NCBI RefSeq assembly: GCF_003008515.1
Contig: NZ_CP027668.1
Span: forward strand, 1,356,001 to 1,420,000
DNA from: Phreatobacter cathodiphilus
Lineage (GTDB): Bacteria; Pseudomonadota; Alphaproteobacteria; Rhizobiales; Phreatobacteraceae
Reading direction: 5' to 3'
Length of the DNA stretch: 64,000 bases
Made by a program: the position numbers and the translations under genes. How positions within the stretch are numbered: position 1 is the stretch's first letter; the number at the start of each line of letters is the position of its first letter. This document shows, piece after piece, positions 1 to 8,837 of the stretch. The notes below the pieces were generated by a model. That model saw nothing but the letters and a program-made list of their open reading frames with translations. It was not told where the DNA came from and did not search any database.

Positions 1-579
1 CTTGAGGATCTCGCGTCCCCGCAGCTCGATCAGCCGCGGCTCGGCCTCCACCGTCATGACCTCGAGCGCCGTCACCGCGCCGAGATTGTCGATCTGGCCC
101 CAGGTGCAGGAGCCCGCTCCAGCAGCCCCGCCGGCGACGAAGCCGCCGATGGTGGCCTGCGCCCGAGTCGAGGGGTGGAAGCGCAGCTCCTGGCCGTGCG
201 GGTCGAGGAGCTTGTCGATGTCGAGCATGTTGGCCCCGGCCTCGAAGCGCGCTCCGCCCGGCTTCGCGAAGACCATGCGATTCATCTGCCGCATGTCGAC
301 CACCACGCCGCCGGCGAGCGGAACGGCCTGGCCGTAATTGCCGGTGCCGCCGCCGCGGATCACCAGGGGCACGCGGTGGCGCGCGCAGGCCGCCGCGATA
401 CGGCGGAGCTCGTCCTTGTCGGCAGGCGTGGCGACGAGGTCGGCGACCTTGCCCTCGAGTTCGGGCTTCAGCACCGGCGAGAACCAGAAGAAGTCGCGGC
501 TCGCCATCCGCACGGTGGCGGCATCTTCGGCGAGGGCGATGCCGGCAAGGTCGGCGCGAAGGCGATCGAGAGCACTCAT
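1..579 (-). CDS. FAD-binding oxidoreductase, C-terminus beyond window
   Basis: This is the first 193 residues of a GlcD-like FAD-linked oxidase; the frame stays open to the window edge, so the C-terminal half is missing here. The PCMH-type FAD-binding fold is visible in RGGGTGNYGQ (about residues 75-84) and in the HPSTRAQATIGGFVAGG stretch (about 140-156). The ATG at 577-579 was chosen because the product then aligns from its start with the paralogue at 4280-5647 (both have RDFFW(F/Y)SP near residue 30-40). It is divergent from the ABC importer operon at 825 and shares its upstream region. The substrate is unknown; a 2-hydroxyacid or aromatic-type oxidation coupled to the importer is only an inference. 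Confidence 0.85.
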   Translation of the reverse strand, partial: MSALDRLRADLAGIALAEDAATVRMASRDFFWFSPVLKPELEGKVADLVATPADKDELRRIAAACARHRVPLVIRGGGTGNYGQAVPLAGGVVVDMRQMNRMVFAKPGGARFEAGANMLDIDKLLDPHGQELRFHPSTRAQATIGGFVAGGAAGAGSCTWGQIDNLGAVTALEVMTVEAEPRLIELRGREILK

Positions 580-731
580 GACAGGATCCGTTCGAAGAGG
601 GGGGCACAGTGCCAAATCGCGATCGGCTCCGCCATGCCGGAGGGTCGGCGAAATCCGCAGCGCAAGGATGAGAATTTGCGCGACCGGTTGGTCCAGTGCC
701 TAAACAATGTGCAACATGATCCCGGGGGCTT

Positions 732-743
732 TACGATATCGTA
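732..743. promoter_or_regulatory. Perfect 12-bp palindrome upstream of ABC importer operon
   Basis: TACGATATCGTA is a perfect dyad in the 245-bp region between the divergent oxidase and importer genes. It may be a regulator binding site. No regulator gene lies next to it, so the assignment rests on symmetry and position alone. Confidence 0.3.
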
Positions 744-824
744 GGATAAGCCGGCATGCCCGTTGCTCTGGCCGCCATCATGGATTTCAAGGGTCTCCGC
801 AAGGCCCGCTTCAGGAGAGGTCGC

Positions 825-1859
825 ATGTCCGTCACGTCCCCCGCTTTCCGCATCACCCGCCGCCGCGCCCTGGCGCTCGGAGCCGGCCTCGCCGCCGCCC
901 ACGTGATGCGGTCCGATCTCGTCACGGCCCAGGGCCTCGACAAGGTGTCCTACCAGACCAACTGGCGCGCCCAGGCCGAGCATGGCGGCTTCTATCAGGC
1001 CGTCGCCGCCGGCATCTACAAGAAGTACGGCATCGAGGCCGACATCCGCATGGGCGGCCCCCAGCAGAACCCGTCGCAGCTCCTGCTCGGCGGCCGGGTC
1101 GACATGATCATGTCGAACTCCTTCGAAGCCATCCGCTATGTCCAGGAGAACCTGCCCTTCCTGTGCATCGGGTCGATCTTCCAGAAGGACCCGCAGGTCA
1201 TCATCTGCCATCCCGGCGTCGGCAACGACACTTTCGCCGCGCTGAAGGGCAAGACGATCCTGGTCGGCGCCGGCGGGCGCACCTCGTTCTGGCCTTACCT
1301 CAAGGCGCGCTTCGGCTTCACCGACGAGCAGGTGCGCCCCTATACCTTCAACATGGCGCCCTTCCTGGCCGACAAGAACATCTGCCAGCAGGGCTTTCTG
1401 TCCTCCGAGCCCTTCGCCATCGAGCAGCAAGGCGGGGTGAAGCCGCTGGTCCACCTCATCGCCGATGCCGGCTTCGCCAATTACAACACCACCATCAACA
1501 TCTCGAAGAAGATGGTCGACGAGCGCACCGACGTGGTGCAGCGCTTCGTCACCGCCTCGCTCGAGGGCTGGGCCGAGTACATGAAGGGTGGGCCGGCCAT
1601 CGCCGAGGCCAACAAGCTCATCATGCGCGACAACCCGGATATGGACCAGAAGAAGATCGACTACGCGATCAAGGTGATGACCGAGAACGGCATCGTCCTG
1701 TCGGGCGACGCCACCACACTCGGCATCGGCGCCATGACCGATGCGCGCTGGCAGACCTTCTACACCCAGATGCGTGACGCCGGAGTCTTCCCGGCCGGCA
1801 TCGACGTGAAGAAGGCCTACGACCTGCGCTTCGTCAACAAGGGCGTGGGCAAGGCCTGA
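825..1859 (+). CDS. ABC transporter substrate-binding protein, NitT/TauT family
   Basis: This is a 344-residue periplasmic binding protein of the NMT1/SsuA type (nitrate, taurine, thiamine-precursor importers). The N-terminus has a twin-arginine-like signal (RITRRRALALGAGLAAA). The mature part starts with the family's typical YQTNWRAQAEHGGFYQAVAAG region and the GGRVDMIMSNSFEAI region. The ATG at 825 was preferred over upstream in-frame starts because AGGAGAGG lies at 813-820 and the signal peptide then sits at the N-terminus. It is followed after one base by the ATPase gene, so the three importer genes form one operon. The ligand cannot be read from sequence. Confidence 0.9.
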   Translation: MSVTSPAFRITRRRALALGAGLAAAHVMRSDLVTAQGLDKVSYQTNWRAQAEHGGFYQAVAAGIYKKYGIEADIRMGGPQQNPSQLLLGGRVDMIMSNSFEAIRYVQENLPFLCIGSIFQKDPQVIICHPGVGNDTFAALKGKTILVGAGGRTSFWPYLKARFGFTDEQVRPYTFNMAPFLADKNICQQGFLSSEPFAIEQQGGVKPLVHLIADAGFANYNTTINISKKMVDERTDVVQRFVTASLEGWAEYMKGGPAIAEANKLIMRDNPDMDQKKIDYAIKVMTENGIVLSGDATTLGIGAMTDARWQTFYTQMRDAGVFPAGIDVKKAYDLRFVNKGVGKA

Positions 1860-1860
1860 G

Positions 1861-2670
1861 GTGGCGCAGGTCTCCACACGGGAGCGGCCGGTGGCGATGG
1901 GCGCATCCACGCTCGTCGCCGTCCGCCATGTCTCCAAGCAGTTCGCCAACGGCACCATCGCCGTCCGCGACGTGAACCTTGACCTGGCACGCGGCGAGTT
2001 CGTCAGCCTGCTGGGCCCGTCCGGCTGCGGAAAGTCGACCCTGCTGCGCATGATCGCCGGCCTCGGCGAGCCGAGCGTCGGAACGATCGACTGGGCCACC
2101 CTGGGCCACGATTCCCGCGGGCGGCAGGCGCGCGAACTCGGCTTCGTCTTCCAGGACCCGACCCTGATGCCCTGGGCCACCGCGCTGGACAATGTGATCC
2201 TGCCACTGAAGCTATGCGGGACGAACAAGGGCGAGGCGCAGGCGCGCGGCGCCGAGATGCTGGCGCTCGTCGGCCTCAAGGGGTTCGAGAAGAGCTATCC
2301 GCGCGAACTGTCGGGCGGCATGAAGATGCGCGTCTCCATCGCCCGCGCCCTGGTGACCCATCCGAAGATCCTCCTGATGGACGAGCCCTTCGCGGCGCTG
2401 GACGAGATCACCCGCCACAAGCTGAACGACGACCTCCTCAGGCTGTGGGAGGCGAACCGCTTCACTGCCGTCTTCGTCACCCATTCGGTCTTCGAGAGCG
2501 TCTATCTTTCCCAGCGCATCGTCGTCATGGCGGCGCGGCCCGGCCGCGTCATGGCCGATCTGCGGGTCGAGGCGACCTATCCGCGCGACGACCTGTTCCG
2601 CACCTCGGCCGACTATGCCCACTGGTGCCGGATCGCATCCGAGAAGCTGAAGGAGGCGATCTCCGCATGA
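1861..2670 (+). CDS. ABC transporter ATP-binding protein, NitT/TauT family
   Basis: This 269-residue ATPase energises the importer encoded on either side. Walker A is GPSGCGKST (residues 52-60), the signature is LSGGMKMR, and Walker B is LLMDEPFAALDE. The length is normal for SsuB/TauB-type ATPases. The GTG at 1861 gives a 12-residue extension before an internal ATG at 1897 (MGASTLVAV), which is an equally possible start. Its TGA overlaps the ATG of the permease gene, indicating translational coupling. Confidence 0.9.
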   Translation: MAQVSTRERPVAMGASTLVAVRHVSKQFANGTIAVRDVNLDLARGEFVSLLGPSGCGKSTLLRMIAGLGEPSVGTIDWATLGHDSRGRQARELGFVFQDPTLMPWATALDNVILPLKLCGTNKGEAQARGAEMLALVGLKGFEKSYPRELSGGMKMRVSIARALVTHPKILLMDEPFAALDEITRHKLNDDLLRLWEANRFTAVFVTHSVFESVYLSQRIVVMAARPGRVMADLRVEATYPRDDLFRTSADYAHWCRIASEKLKEAISA

Positions 2671-3551
2671 CCGACGCGACGCTTCCCCCCGCCGCCGTCC
2701 CCCATGACGGGACCGATGCCGAGGCCCGCCCGATCTTCCGCGAGGACCGCAAGGTGCTCGGCATCTCCACCGAGGCCTGGCCGGGCATCCTCGCCCCGCT
2801 CGGCATCGGCATCCTCGCGCTCGCCGCCTGGGAGTTCATCGTCTGGTGGCGGGAGATCCCGCCCTTCATCCTGCCCGGGCCGCTGCTGATCGCGAAGACC
2901 CTCGTCGCCGACTGGGGCACGCTCTCGGCCTCACTCTGGGTGACGCTGCGCATCACCGCCGCAGCCCTCATCGCCGCGGTCTCACTCGGCGTCGGCCTCG
3001 CCGTGCTCTTCACCCAGTCCAAATGGCTGGAGAAGTCGCTGTTTCCCTACGCCGTGATCCTGCAGGTGACGCCGGTCGTTTCCATCGCGCCGCTGATCAT
3101 CATCTGGGTCGGGGACATCAACCTGTCGCTGCTGATCTGCGCCTGGATCGTCGCCTTCTTCCCGATCCTGTCGAACACGATCCTCGGCCTCAACTCGGCC
3201 GACCACAACCTGCGCAACCTCTTCGAGCTCTACGGCGCCTCGCGCTGGCAGACCCTGCGCCACCTGCGCCTGCCGGCGGCGCTGCCCTATTTCCTCGGGG
3301 GCCTGAAGATTTCCGGCGGCCTCGCCCTCATCGGCGCCGTGGTGGCGGAGTTCGTGGCAGGTTCCGGCGGCTCGGCCTCGGGCCTCGCCTACCGCATCCT
3401 GGAAGCCGGCTATCAGCTCAAGATCCCGCGCATGTTCGCGGCGCTGATCATGATCTCCATGTCCGGCATCGCCATCTTCCTGACCATCAGCTGGGTGTCC
3501 CACCTGCTGCTGCGCCGGTGGCACGAGAGTGCGCTGAAGCGGGAGAATTGA
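2667..3551 (+). CDS. ABC transporter permease, NitT/TauT family
   Basis: This 294-residue inner-membrane permease has a roughly 40-residue hydrophilic N-terminus followed by about six hydrophobic segments. The EAA-like loop that docks on the ATPase is recognisable at LYGASRWQTLRHLRLPAALP. The ATG at 2667 overlaps the upstream TGA by 4 nt (ATGA), which fixes the start. It is the last gene of the binding protein-ATPase-permease operon; a 92-bp gap separates it from a convergent reductase gene. Confidence 0.9.
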   Translation: MTDATLPPAAVPHDGTDAEARPIFREDRKVLGISTEAWPGILAPLGIGILALAAWEFIVWWREIPPFILPGPLLIAKTLVADWGTLSASLWVTLRITAAALIAAVSLGVGLAVLFTQSKWLEKSLFPYAVILQVTPVVSIAPLIIIWVGDINLSLLICAWIVAFFPILSNTILGLNSADHNLRNLFELYGASRWQTLRHLRLPAALPYFLGGLKISGGLALIGAVVAEFVAGSGGSASGLAYRILEAGYQLKIPRMFAALIMISMSGIAIFLTISWVSHLLLRRWHESALKREN

Positions 3552-3643
3552 GGCCCGGAGCCATGGATGGCCATGTCCGGCCACGGTCTGGTGGTCCAGG
3601 GCTCACTTTCGGCCATCCAGAGCGGGGCGGGTAGGGGCAGCCC

Positions 3644-4228
3644 TCACACCCCCGCCATCGCCGCCTTCACCTTCGCGATGAAGCCCGTCCGCTGCTCGGG
3701 CGTCGCCACGTTGAGGTGGTAGAGCGCGAGATAGCGGCGCTTCGCCTTGCGGCCCGTGAACCACCAGAGGTAGCGCATGACGATCTTCTTCGGCGGGTCG
3801 CCCATGTAGAGCGCGTACCAGAACGGGCGCCCATAGGTGACGATGCCGGTGATGGAGCGGATGTGGCCGAGCAGCGGCTTCACCGCCGCGGGATTCGAGA
3901 TGTCGAAGCCCACGCCCGGCATGAACATGCGGTCGAAGAAGCCCTTGAGCATGGCCGGTGGGCCGAAGCTCCAGGTCGGAAACTGCACCACCAGCGCCTC
4001 GGCCGCCCGCAGCCGCGCGATCAGCGGTTCCAGCCCCTGCTGGTTGCGGCTTTCGTCGTGGTAGCGCCGCCGCCCGTCCTCGGACAGCACGGGATCGAAG
4101 CCCTCGGCATAGAGGTCGAGGAGATCGACGTCATGACCGGCCGCTGTCAGGGCGGCTAGGGCTTCGGCGCGGATCGCCGCATGGAAGCTCTCGGGGAGGG
4201 GGTGGCAGTAGAGGTAGAGCACGCGCAT
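3644..4228 (-). CDS. Flavodoxin-fold NAD(P)H-dependent oxidoreductase
   Basis: This 194-residue protein belongs to the NQO/MdaB-like flavodoxin-fold family, expected to bind FMN or FAD and reduce quinones or similar acceptors with NAD(P)H. Family marks are the N-terminal MRVLYLYCHPLPESFHAAI, DLYAEGFDPVLS (about 38-49) and FPTWSFGPPAMLKGFFDRM (about 85-103). It has a clear paralogue in this window at 25258-25851. It lies 51 bp downstream of the FAD oxidase gene on the same strand and is probably co-transcribed, suggesting redox chemistry linked to that oxidase. Confidence 0.85.
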   Translation of the reverse strand: MRVLYLYCHPLPESFHAAIRAEALAALTAAGHDVDLLDLYAEGFDPVLSEDGRRRYHDESRNQQGLEPLIARLRAAEALVVQFPTWSFGPPAMLKGFFDRMFMPGVGFDISNPAAVKPLLGHIRSITGIVTYGRPFWYALYMGDPPKKIVMRYLWWFTGRKAKRRYLALYHLNVATPEQRTGFIAKVKAAMAGV

Positions 4229-4279
4229 GGAGGCAACCGGCTGAGGAGATGATGGAACGGGGGCAGCAAGTCCCGTGCC

Positions 4280-5647
4280 TCAGCGCACCGGCACGAAGCT
4301 CTCCATCTTGCCGGGGTTGAGCAGGCCCATCGGATCGACCTGCGCCTTGAAGCCGAGCTGGTCCGCCTCGGCCCGCTTGTGGCGCGAGCCGCCCTCCAGC
4401 CCGAAGACGTGGGGATTGGCGACCATGACGCCGTGCTCCTCGTGCAGGCGGATGATCTCGAACAGCCGTTCGGGGCTCGTGTAGCGGACCACGGGTAGCG
4501 CCGAGCAGGTGACCCTGCCGCCGAAGCGGATGAATTCGAGATGCGGCAGCACCTCGCCCTCGAAGAGGGCCGCCATCTGCCGGACGCTCTCCTCCAGCCG
4601 GTCATGCGGATAGAGGAGCTGCAGATAGGTGATGGAGCGGTCGGTCTTCAGCCACTGCAGGGTGGTGTGGTTCCAGGCATATTCGTAGAGCGGCGTCTCG
4701 CCGGGCTCCTCCCGCGACGGCGCCCGATAGGTGAGGGTGCCCCGCCCGCCGAGGATCGCCTCGAAGCTCTCCATGAAGGGCTCGGCGATCATGCAGATGA
4801 GGATGGCCTTGCCCTCTGGGCAGGCGTCCTTCAGGGACACGAAATGGCCGGGGATCGGCCAGGCGATGGGCGTCACCAGCTTCTTCACCACCCCGTCGGC
4901 ATGGGCGATGTCGCGGCCGGCGGCAAAGGCTTCGGCGAAACTGTCGAAGGCGACGATGACGTCGATCCAGGCCCAGGCGGGTGCCGTGGGCATTTCCAGC
5001 TCGGTGATGATGCCGGTGGTGCCGTAGGCGCGGTTGACCTTCTGCGCGGCATCCTGTCGCAGCTCGAGAATCCGCGGCTCCTCCTCCACGGTGACGACAC
5101 GCGCCGCCAGGATGTTGCCGGGTTCGCGCAAACCCCCATAGGCCACCGAGCCGACGCCGCCCGATCCGCCGGCGACGAAGCCGCCGATGGTCGCCGTCCG
5201 CTTGGTGGAGGGATGCATCCTCAGTTCGTAGCCGTTCGGCCGCGTCTCCTGGTCGAGGGCGAGAATGTTGGTGCCGGCCCGGACCCGCACCGACCCCGGC
5301 TTCTGCCAGACCACACCGGTGAGCTCGGTCATCTCCAGGAGGACGCCGCCGGCGAGCGGCATGGCCTGCCCGTAATTGCCGGTGCCGCCGGCCCTGACCG
5401 TCAGGGGAATCCGCAGTTTGGCGCAGGCTGACGCCGTCCGGATCACGTCCGCCTCATCGCGGGGCCTGACGATGATGTCGGCGGCCACGTGCTTCAGCGC
5501 GTCCGCCAGGATCGGCGAGTACCAGAAGAAGTCACGCGAGCGTCGACGCACGATGGTCGGCTCGCGTTCGGTCGGCACATCGCCTAGCAGTCGGACCAGC
5601 GCGTCGACATCGACTGTGGCACGGGGCGGATGTCCCTCACTGATCAT
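4280..5647 (-). CDS. FAD-binding oxidoreductase (GlcD-like)
   Basis: This 455-residue FAD-linked oxidase has an N-terminal PCMH-type FAD-binding domain: RAGGTGNYGQAMPLAGG near residue 87 and HPSTKRTATIGGFVAGGSGG near 153. The C-terminal half is less conserved and ends in NPGKMESFVPVR, matching the DPxGLLNPGK ending of GlcD-like oxidases. It is a paralogue of the partial gene at 1-579; the two bracket the importer operon. The ATG at 5645-5647 was chosen by alignment with the paralogue; an upstream in-frame ATG ending at 5710 lacks a better ribosome site. Substrate unknown. Confidence 0.85.
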   Translation of the reverse strand: MISEGHPPRATVDVDALVRLLGDVPTEREPTIVRRRSRDFFWYSPILADALKHVAADIIVRPRDEADVIRTASACAKLRIPLTVRAGGTGNYGQAMPLAGGVLLEMTELTGVVWQKPGSVRVRAGTNILALDQETRPNGYELRMHPSTKRTATIGGFVAGGSGGVGSVAYGGLREPGNILAARVVTVEEEPRILELRQDAAQKVNRAYGTTGIITELEMPTAPAWAWIDVIVAFDSFAEAFAAGRDIAHADGVVKKLVTPIAWPIPGHFVSLKDACPEGKAILICMIAEPFMESFEAILGGRGTLTYRAPSREEPGETPLYEYAWNHTTLQWLKTDRSITYLQLLYPHDRLEESVRQMAALFEGEVLPHLEFIRFGGRVTCSALPVVRYTSPERLFEIIRLHEEHGVMVANPHVFGLEGGSRHKRAEADQLGFKAQVDPMGLLNPGKMESFVPVR

Positions 5648-5796
5648 GGAATTCTCGTGTCTCTGGCCGGCTTCGCCCCGGCCTCTAGCCATTTTTCCCG
5701 CCGGAGTCATGCATCTTAATATCCAGCAAAAGTGCGCGTTAACGCAGCGGCAAGAAAATATGCAGCATGTTTCTGCGAAATCACTCGGAGTGTCTC

Positions 5797-7467
5797 GTGC
5801 AGATCAGGACCAAGCTGTTTTCCATTGTCGCCGGACTGACCGCCGCCTCCCTGGTCGTTGCCGGCGTCGCCATGTACGGCTTCCAGCGCTATCAGCAGGC
5901 CGTAGAAGCGAACCAGAAGACCGCGCGGGTGACCCAGCTTGCCGAGCGCGCCAACGGGCTCATCTATGCGGTCGTGATGGAATCGCGCGGCATCTACATG
6001 TCGGCGGAGAAGAGCGCCCTGGAGCGCTTCGCCGCCGGTCAGGACCGTGAACTCGCAAAGCTGAGGGAGGTCGTGACCGAATGGGCCGCCCTCGCCAGCC
6101 CCGAGGACGATGCGCTGAAGAGCCGCCTGCTGGAACAGGCGAACCACTTCATCCGCCTGCGCACCGAACTTGCCCAGGTCGGCCGCGCCAGCGGCAACGA
6201 GGCGGCCCGCGTCATCGGCGACAACGAGCCGAATCGCGCGACGCGCCAAAAGCTCAATGCCGAGATGGCAGCCTTCGCGCAGGCCAATGCCCGTCGCGTC
6301 GCGGCTCTTACCGCCGAGGTCGACGCCACCCGCCGGACCCTGACCTGGCTCATCGGCGCGATGATTGCGCTTGCCCTGACGGCCGGCCTTGCCGCCTTCT
6401 GGACCATCGTCACCGGTGTGACGCGTCCGCTCAACCGCCTGACCGGCGCCGTCGACGGCGTCGCCCAGGGGCGCACCGACGTCGAGGTCGGCGATACCGA
6501 CCGCCCCGACGAGATCGGCGGCCTCGCCCGCTCGGTCCTTGTCTTCCGCGACAACGTCCGCGAGGTGGAGCGCCTCAAGGCGACCGAGGCGGAGCGCGAG
6601 GAGGAGGTCCGCGCCCAGCGGGTCCGCGAGATGGCGGCCCTGGCCGACGAATTTTCCGCCACCGTCCAGTCCGTCGTCCAGACCGTGACCCGGTCGGCCG
6701 AGGAGATCGTCGGCAATGCCAGCCGCGTCGGTGACGTCGCGCGCAATGTCGCCGAACTGGGGCAGACCGTGGCAGCGACCTCGGCCGGCGCCACCCAGAG
6801 CGTCGAGAGCGCCGCCAGTTCGGCCCAGGAACTCGCCTCCTCGATCGGCGAGATCTCCAGCCGCACGGCCCAGGCCCAGCACATCGCCGCCTCCGCCGTG
6901 CAGCAGGCGACCCGCACCGGCGAGATCGTGGCGACCCTCGCCACCTCCACCCAGAAGATCGGCGACGTCGTCGCCCTCATCAATGCCATCGCCGCGCAGA
7001 CGAACCTGCTCGCCCTCAACGCCACCATCGAGGCGGCCCGCGCGGGTGAGGCCGGCAAGGGCTTCGCGGTGGTCGCCACCGAGGTGAAGAGCCTCGCCGC
7101 CCAGACCTCGAAGGCGACGGAGGAGATCGCCAGCCAGATCGGCGCCGTCCAGTCGGTCACCGCCGATGCGGTCTGCGCCATCGAGGCGATCAACAAGACG
7201 ATAGGCGAGATCAACTCCGTGTCGTTCTCGATCATGGCCGCCGTCGAGGAACAGTCGGCCGTCACCAACGGCATTGCCGGCTCGGTCTCCGATGCTGCCG
7301 GCGGCACCCGCTCGGTCGAGACCGATATCAACCGCGTCACCCGCGCCGCCGACGAGACCGGCAAGGCCGCCAATGCCATGAACGACGCGGCCCGCCACCT
7401 CAAGCAGGGTTCGGTCGAGCTCGACCGGGCGGTGTCCGGCTTCCTCGGCCGTATCCGCGCCGCTTGA
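5797..7467 (+). CDS. Methyl-accepting chemotaxis protein
   Basis: This chemoreceptor of about 556 residues has an N-terminal membrane segment ([20 protein letters not shown]), a helical periplasmic region of about 140 residues, a second membrane segment ([20 protein letters not shown]), a HAMP linker ([17 protein letters not shown]) and a cytoplasmic signalling domain. The signalling hairpin tip is present in [20 protein letters not shown]. The GTG at 5797 is favoured by CGGAG six bases upstream and by the family-typical QIRTKL start; an ATG at 5767 is the alternative. It is monocistronic and ends at a strong terminator. The ligand is unknown. Confidence 0.9.
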   Translation: MQIRTKLFSIVAGLTAASLVVAGVAMYGFQRYQQAVEANQKTARVTQLAERANGLIYAVVMESRGIYMSAEKSALERFAAGQDRELAKLREVVTEWAALASPEDDALKSRLLEQANHFIRLRTELAQVGRASGNEAARVIGDNEPNRATRQKLNAEMAAFAQANARRVAALTAEVDATRRTLTWLIGAMIALALTAGLAAFWTIVTGVTRPLNRLTGAVDGVAQGRTDVEVGDTDRPDEIGGLARSVLVFRDNVREVERLKATEAEREEEVRAQRVREMAALADEFSATVQSVVQTVTRSAEEIVGNASRVGDVARNVAELGQTVAATSAGATQSVESAASSAQELASSIGEISSRTAQAQHIAASAVQQATRTGEIVATLATSTQKIGDVVALINAIAAQTNLLALNATIEAARAGEAGKGFAVVATEVKSLAAQTSKATEEIASQIGAVQSVTADAVCAIEAINKTIGEINSVSFSIMAAVEEQSAVTNGIAGSVSDAAGGTRSVETDINRVTRAADETGKAANAMNDAARHLKQGSVELDRAVSGFLGRIRAA

Positions 7468-7488
7468 TCGCCTCACCGTTTCCCCACC

Positions 7489-7524
7489 ACGACAAAGCCC
7501 GGCGTCACCGCCGGGCTTTGTCGT
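7489..7524. terminator. Bidirectional rho-independent terminator
   Basis: A perfect 16-bp stem (ACGACAAAGCCCGGCG and its complement) closes a 4-base loop and is followed by TTT on the + side and preceded by A-rich bases. It separates the convergent chemoreceptor and amidohydrolase genes. Confidence 0.85.
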
Positions 7525-7542
7525 TTCGTTCGGGTGGAACGG

Positions 7543-8715
7543 TCAGGCCGTCGCCAGCTTGCGGAACCTGTTGGAGCGCTTCGGGTGCCACCACTTGCCG
7601 GCGATCACCGTGCCCTCGGAGACGATCTTCCTGTCGCCGATCAGGTGCTCGCCCACCACGTCGACATAGTCGAACTTGCCCTCCTTGATGGAGAGGATGG
7701 TGGCGTCGCCCGCCGAACCGGGCTTCAGGCTGCCGAGCTCCGGGCGCTTCAGCGCCATGGCGGCGTTCACCGTCGACGCCGCGATGACGCGGTCGAGCGG
7801 CATGCCGAGGCAGAGGAACTTCGACAGGGTCGTCACCTGGTCGAAGGCCGGGCCCTCGATGCAGAGCGTGTGCACGTCGGAGGAGATGACGTCCGGCTCG
7901 AAGCCGTTCGCCAGCATGGCCCGCGTCGTCTTGAACGAGAACGAGCCCTTGCCATGACCGATGTCGAAGATGACGCCCTTCTTGCGGGCGGCGACGACCT
8001 CCGGCTTCACCGCGCCCTGGGCGGTGACCGGTGCATTGGGGAAGGGGCGGAAGGCGTGGGTCAGCACGTCGCCCGGACGCAGGCGGCCGATGACGTGCTC
8101 GTAGGAGGGCGGCGGATGGTCGATATGCGCCATCAGCGGCATGCCCACCTCGTTCGCCACCTGCAGCGCCATGTCGAGGGCCGCCTCGCCGTTGGTGCCG
8201 GAGGAATTGCGGCCGACGCGCACCTTGATGCCGACGATCAGGTCGCGGTTCTCGTCCGCCACCTTGGCGCAGTCCCAGGGGTTGAGATGGTCGATCTCGC
8301 GGCTCTCGCCGACCATCACGCGCTTGTCGAAGCCGTAGATGCCGGCATGGCTGACATGGAGATAGGCAAGGATACGAACCTGGCTCTTCTCGATGACGTG
8401 CTTGCGGAAGCCCATCCAGTTGCCGGGGCCCGCCGAGCCGGTGTCGATGGCGGTGGTGACGCCCGAGGTGCGGCAGAACTCTTCAGCGTCGATGCCGAGC
8501 GAGGTCCCGCCCCAATAGACGTGGGTGTGCAAGTCGATGAGACCGGGAGTGACGATATAGCCCGACACGTCGCGGATCTCGGTGCCGGGGCCGGGCTTCA
8601 GATCCTTGCCCACGGCGGCCACCTTGCCGCCGGTGAAGGCCACGTCGCGCACCCCGTCGATCTTCTGCGAGGGGTCGATCACGCGGCCGCCGCGCAGGAT
8701 CAGGTCGAAAGTCAT
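7543..8715 (-). CDS. Amidohydrolase/deacetylase family metallohydrolase
   Basis: This 390-residue protein belongs to the amidohydrolase superfamily (dihydroorotase-like). It starts with the beta-sandwich motif DLILRGGRVIDPSQK and has the metal-binding HxH in PGLIDLHTHVYWGG (about residues 58-71), later metal-ligand regions LMAHIDHPP and SSDVHTL, and the C-terminal GSAGDATIL region. The ATG at 8713-8715 has GGAG upstream and gives the expected N-terminus. It is divergent from a creatininase-family gene, so both may act on the same cyclic or linear amide. The substrate is not evident. Confidence 0.85.
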   Translation of the reverse strand: MTFDLILRGGRVIDPSQKIDGVRDVAFTGGKVAAVGKDLKPGPGTEIRDVSGYIVTPGLIDLHTHVYWGGTSLGIDAEEFCRTSGVTTAIDTGSAGPGNWMGFRKHVIEKSQVRILAYLHVSHAGIYGFDKRVMVGESREIDHLNPWDCAKVADENRDLIVGIKVRVGRNSSGTNGEAALDMALQVANEVGMPLMAHIDHPPPSYEHVIGRLRPGDVLTHAFRPFPNAPVTAQGAVKPEVVAARKKGVIFDIGHGKGSFSFKTTRAMLANGFEPDVISSDVHTLCIEGPAFDQVTTLSKFLCLGMPLDRVIAASTVNAAMALKRPELGSLKPGSAGDATILSIKEGKFDYVDVVGEHLIGDRKIVSEGTVIAGKWWHPKRSNRFRKLATA

Positions 8716-8837
8716 CAGATGCTCCGCTTGCTGCAAAGGCCGGTCTGGTGCATTGCGCGGCCCTTGTCCGGCGCGCACATTGCGCGCCGGAGCGCGGCTT
8801 GCCAACAGCCGTGACATGAGCCTTGCGGAGACCTCCC

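Noticed and set aside
576-2279. A minus-strand open frame covering the binding protein and ATPase genes
   Set aside because: The + strand carries two clear ABC genes here with Walker motifs and a Tat-like signal. The antisense product has no domain.
2214-2666. N-terminal extension of the permease frame
   Set aside because: The extra 151 residues overlap the ATPase gene in another frame and are Arg-rich without motifs; the ATGA overlap at 2667 gives a normal permease.
5716-7476. A minus-strand open frame opposite the chemoreceptor
   Set aside because: It is an antisense shadow with Gly/Asp/Leu-rich composition; the chemoreceptor signalling tip is conserved on the + strand.
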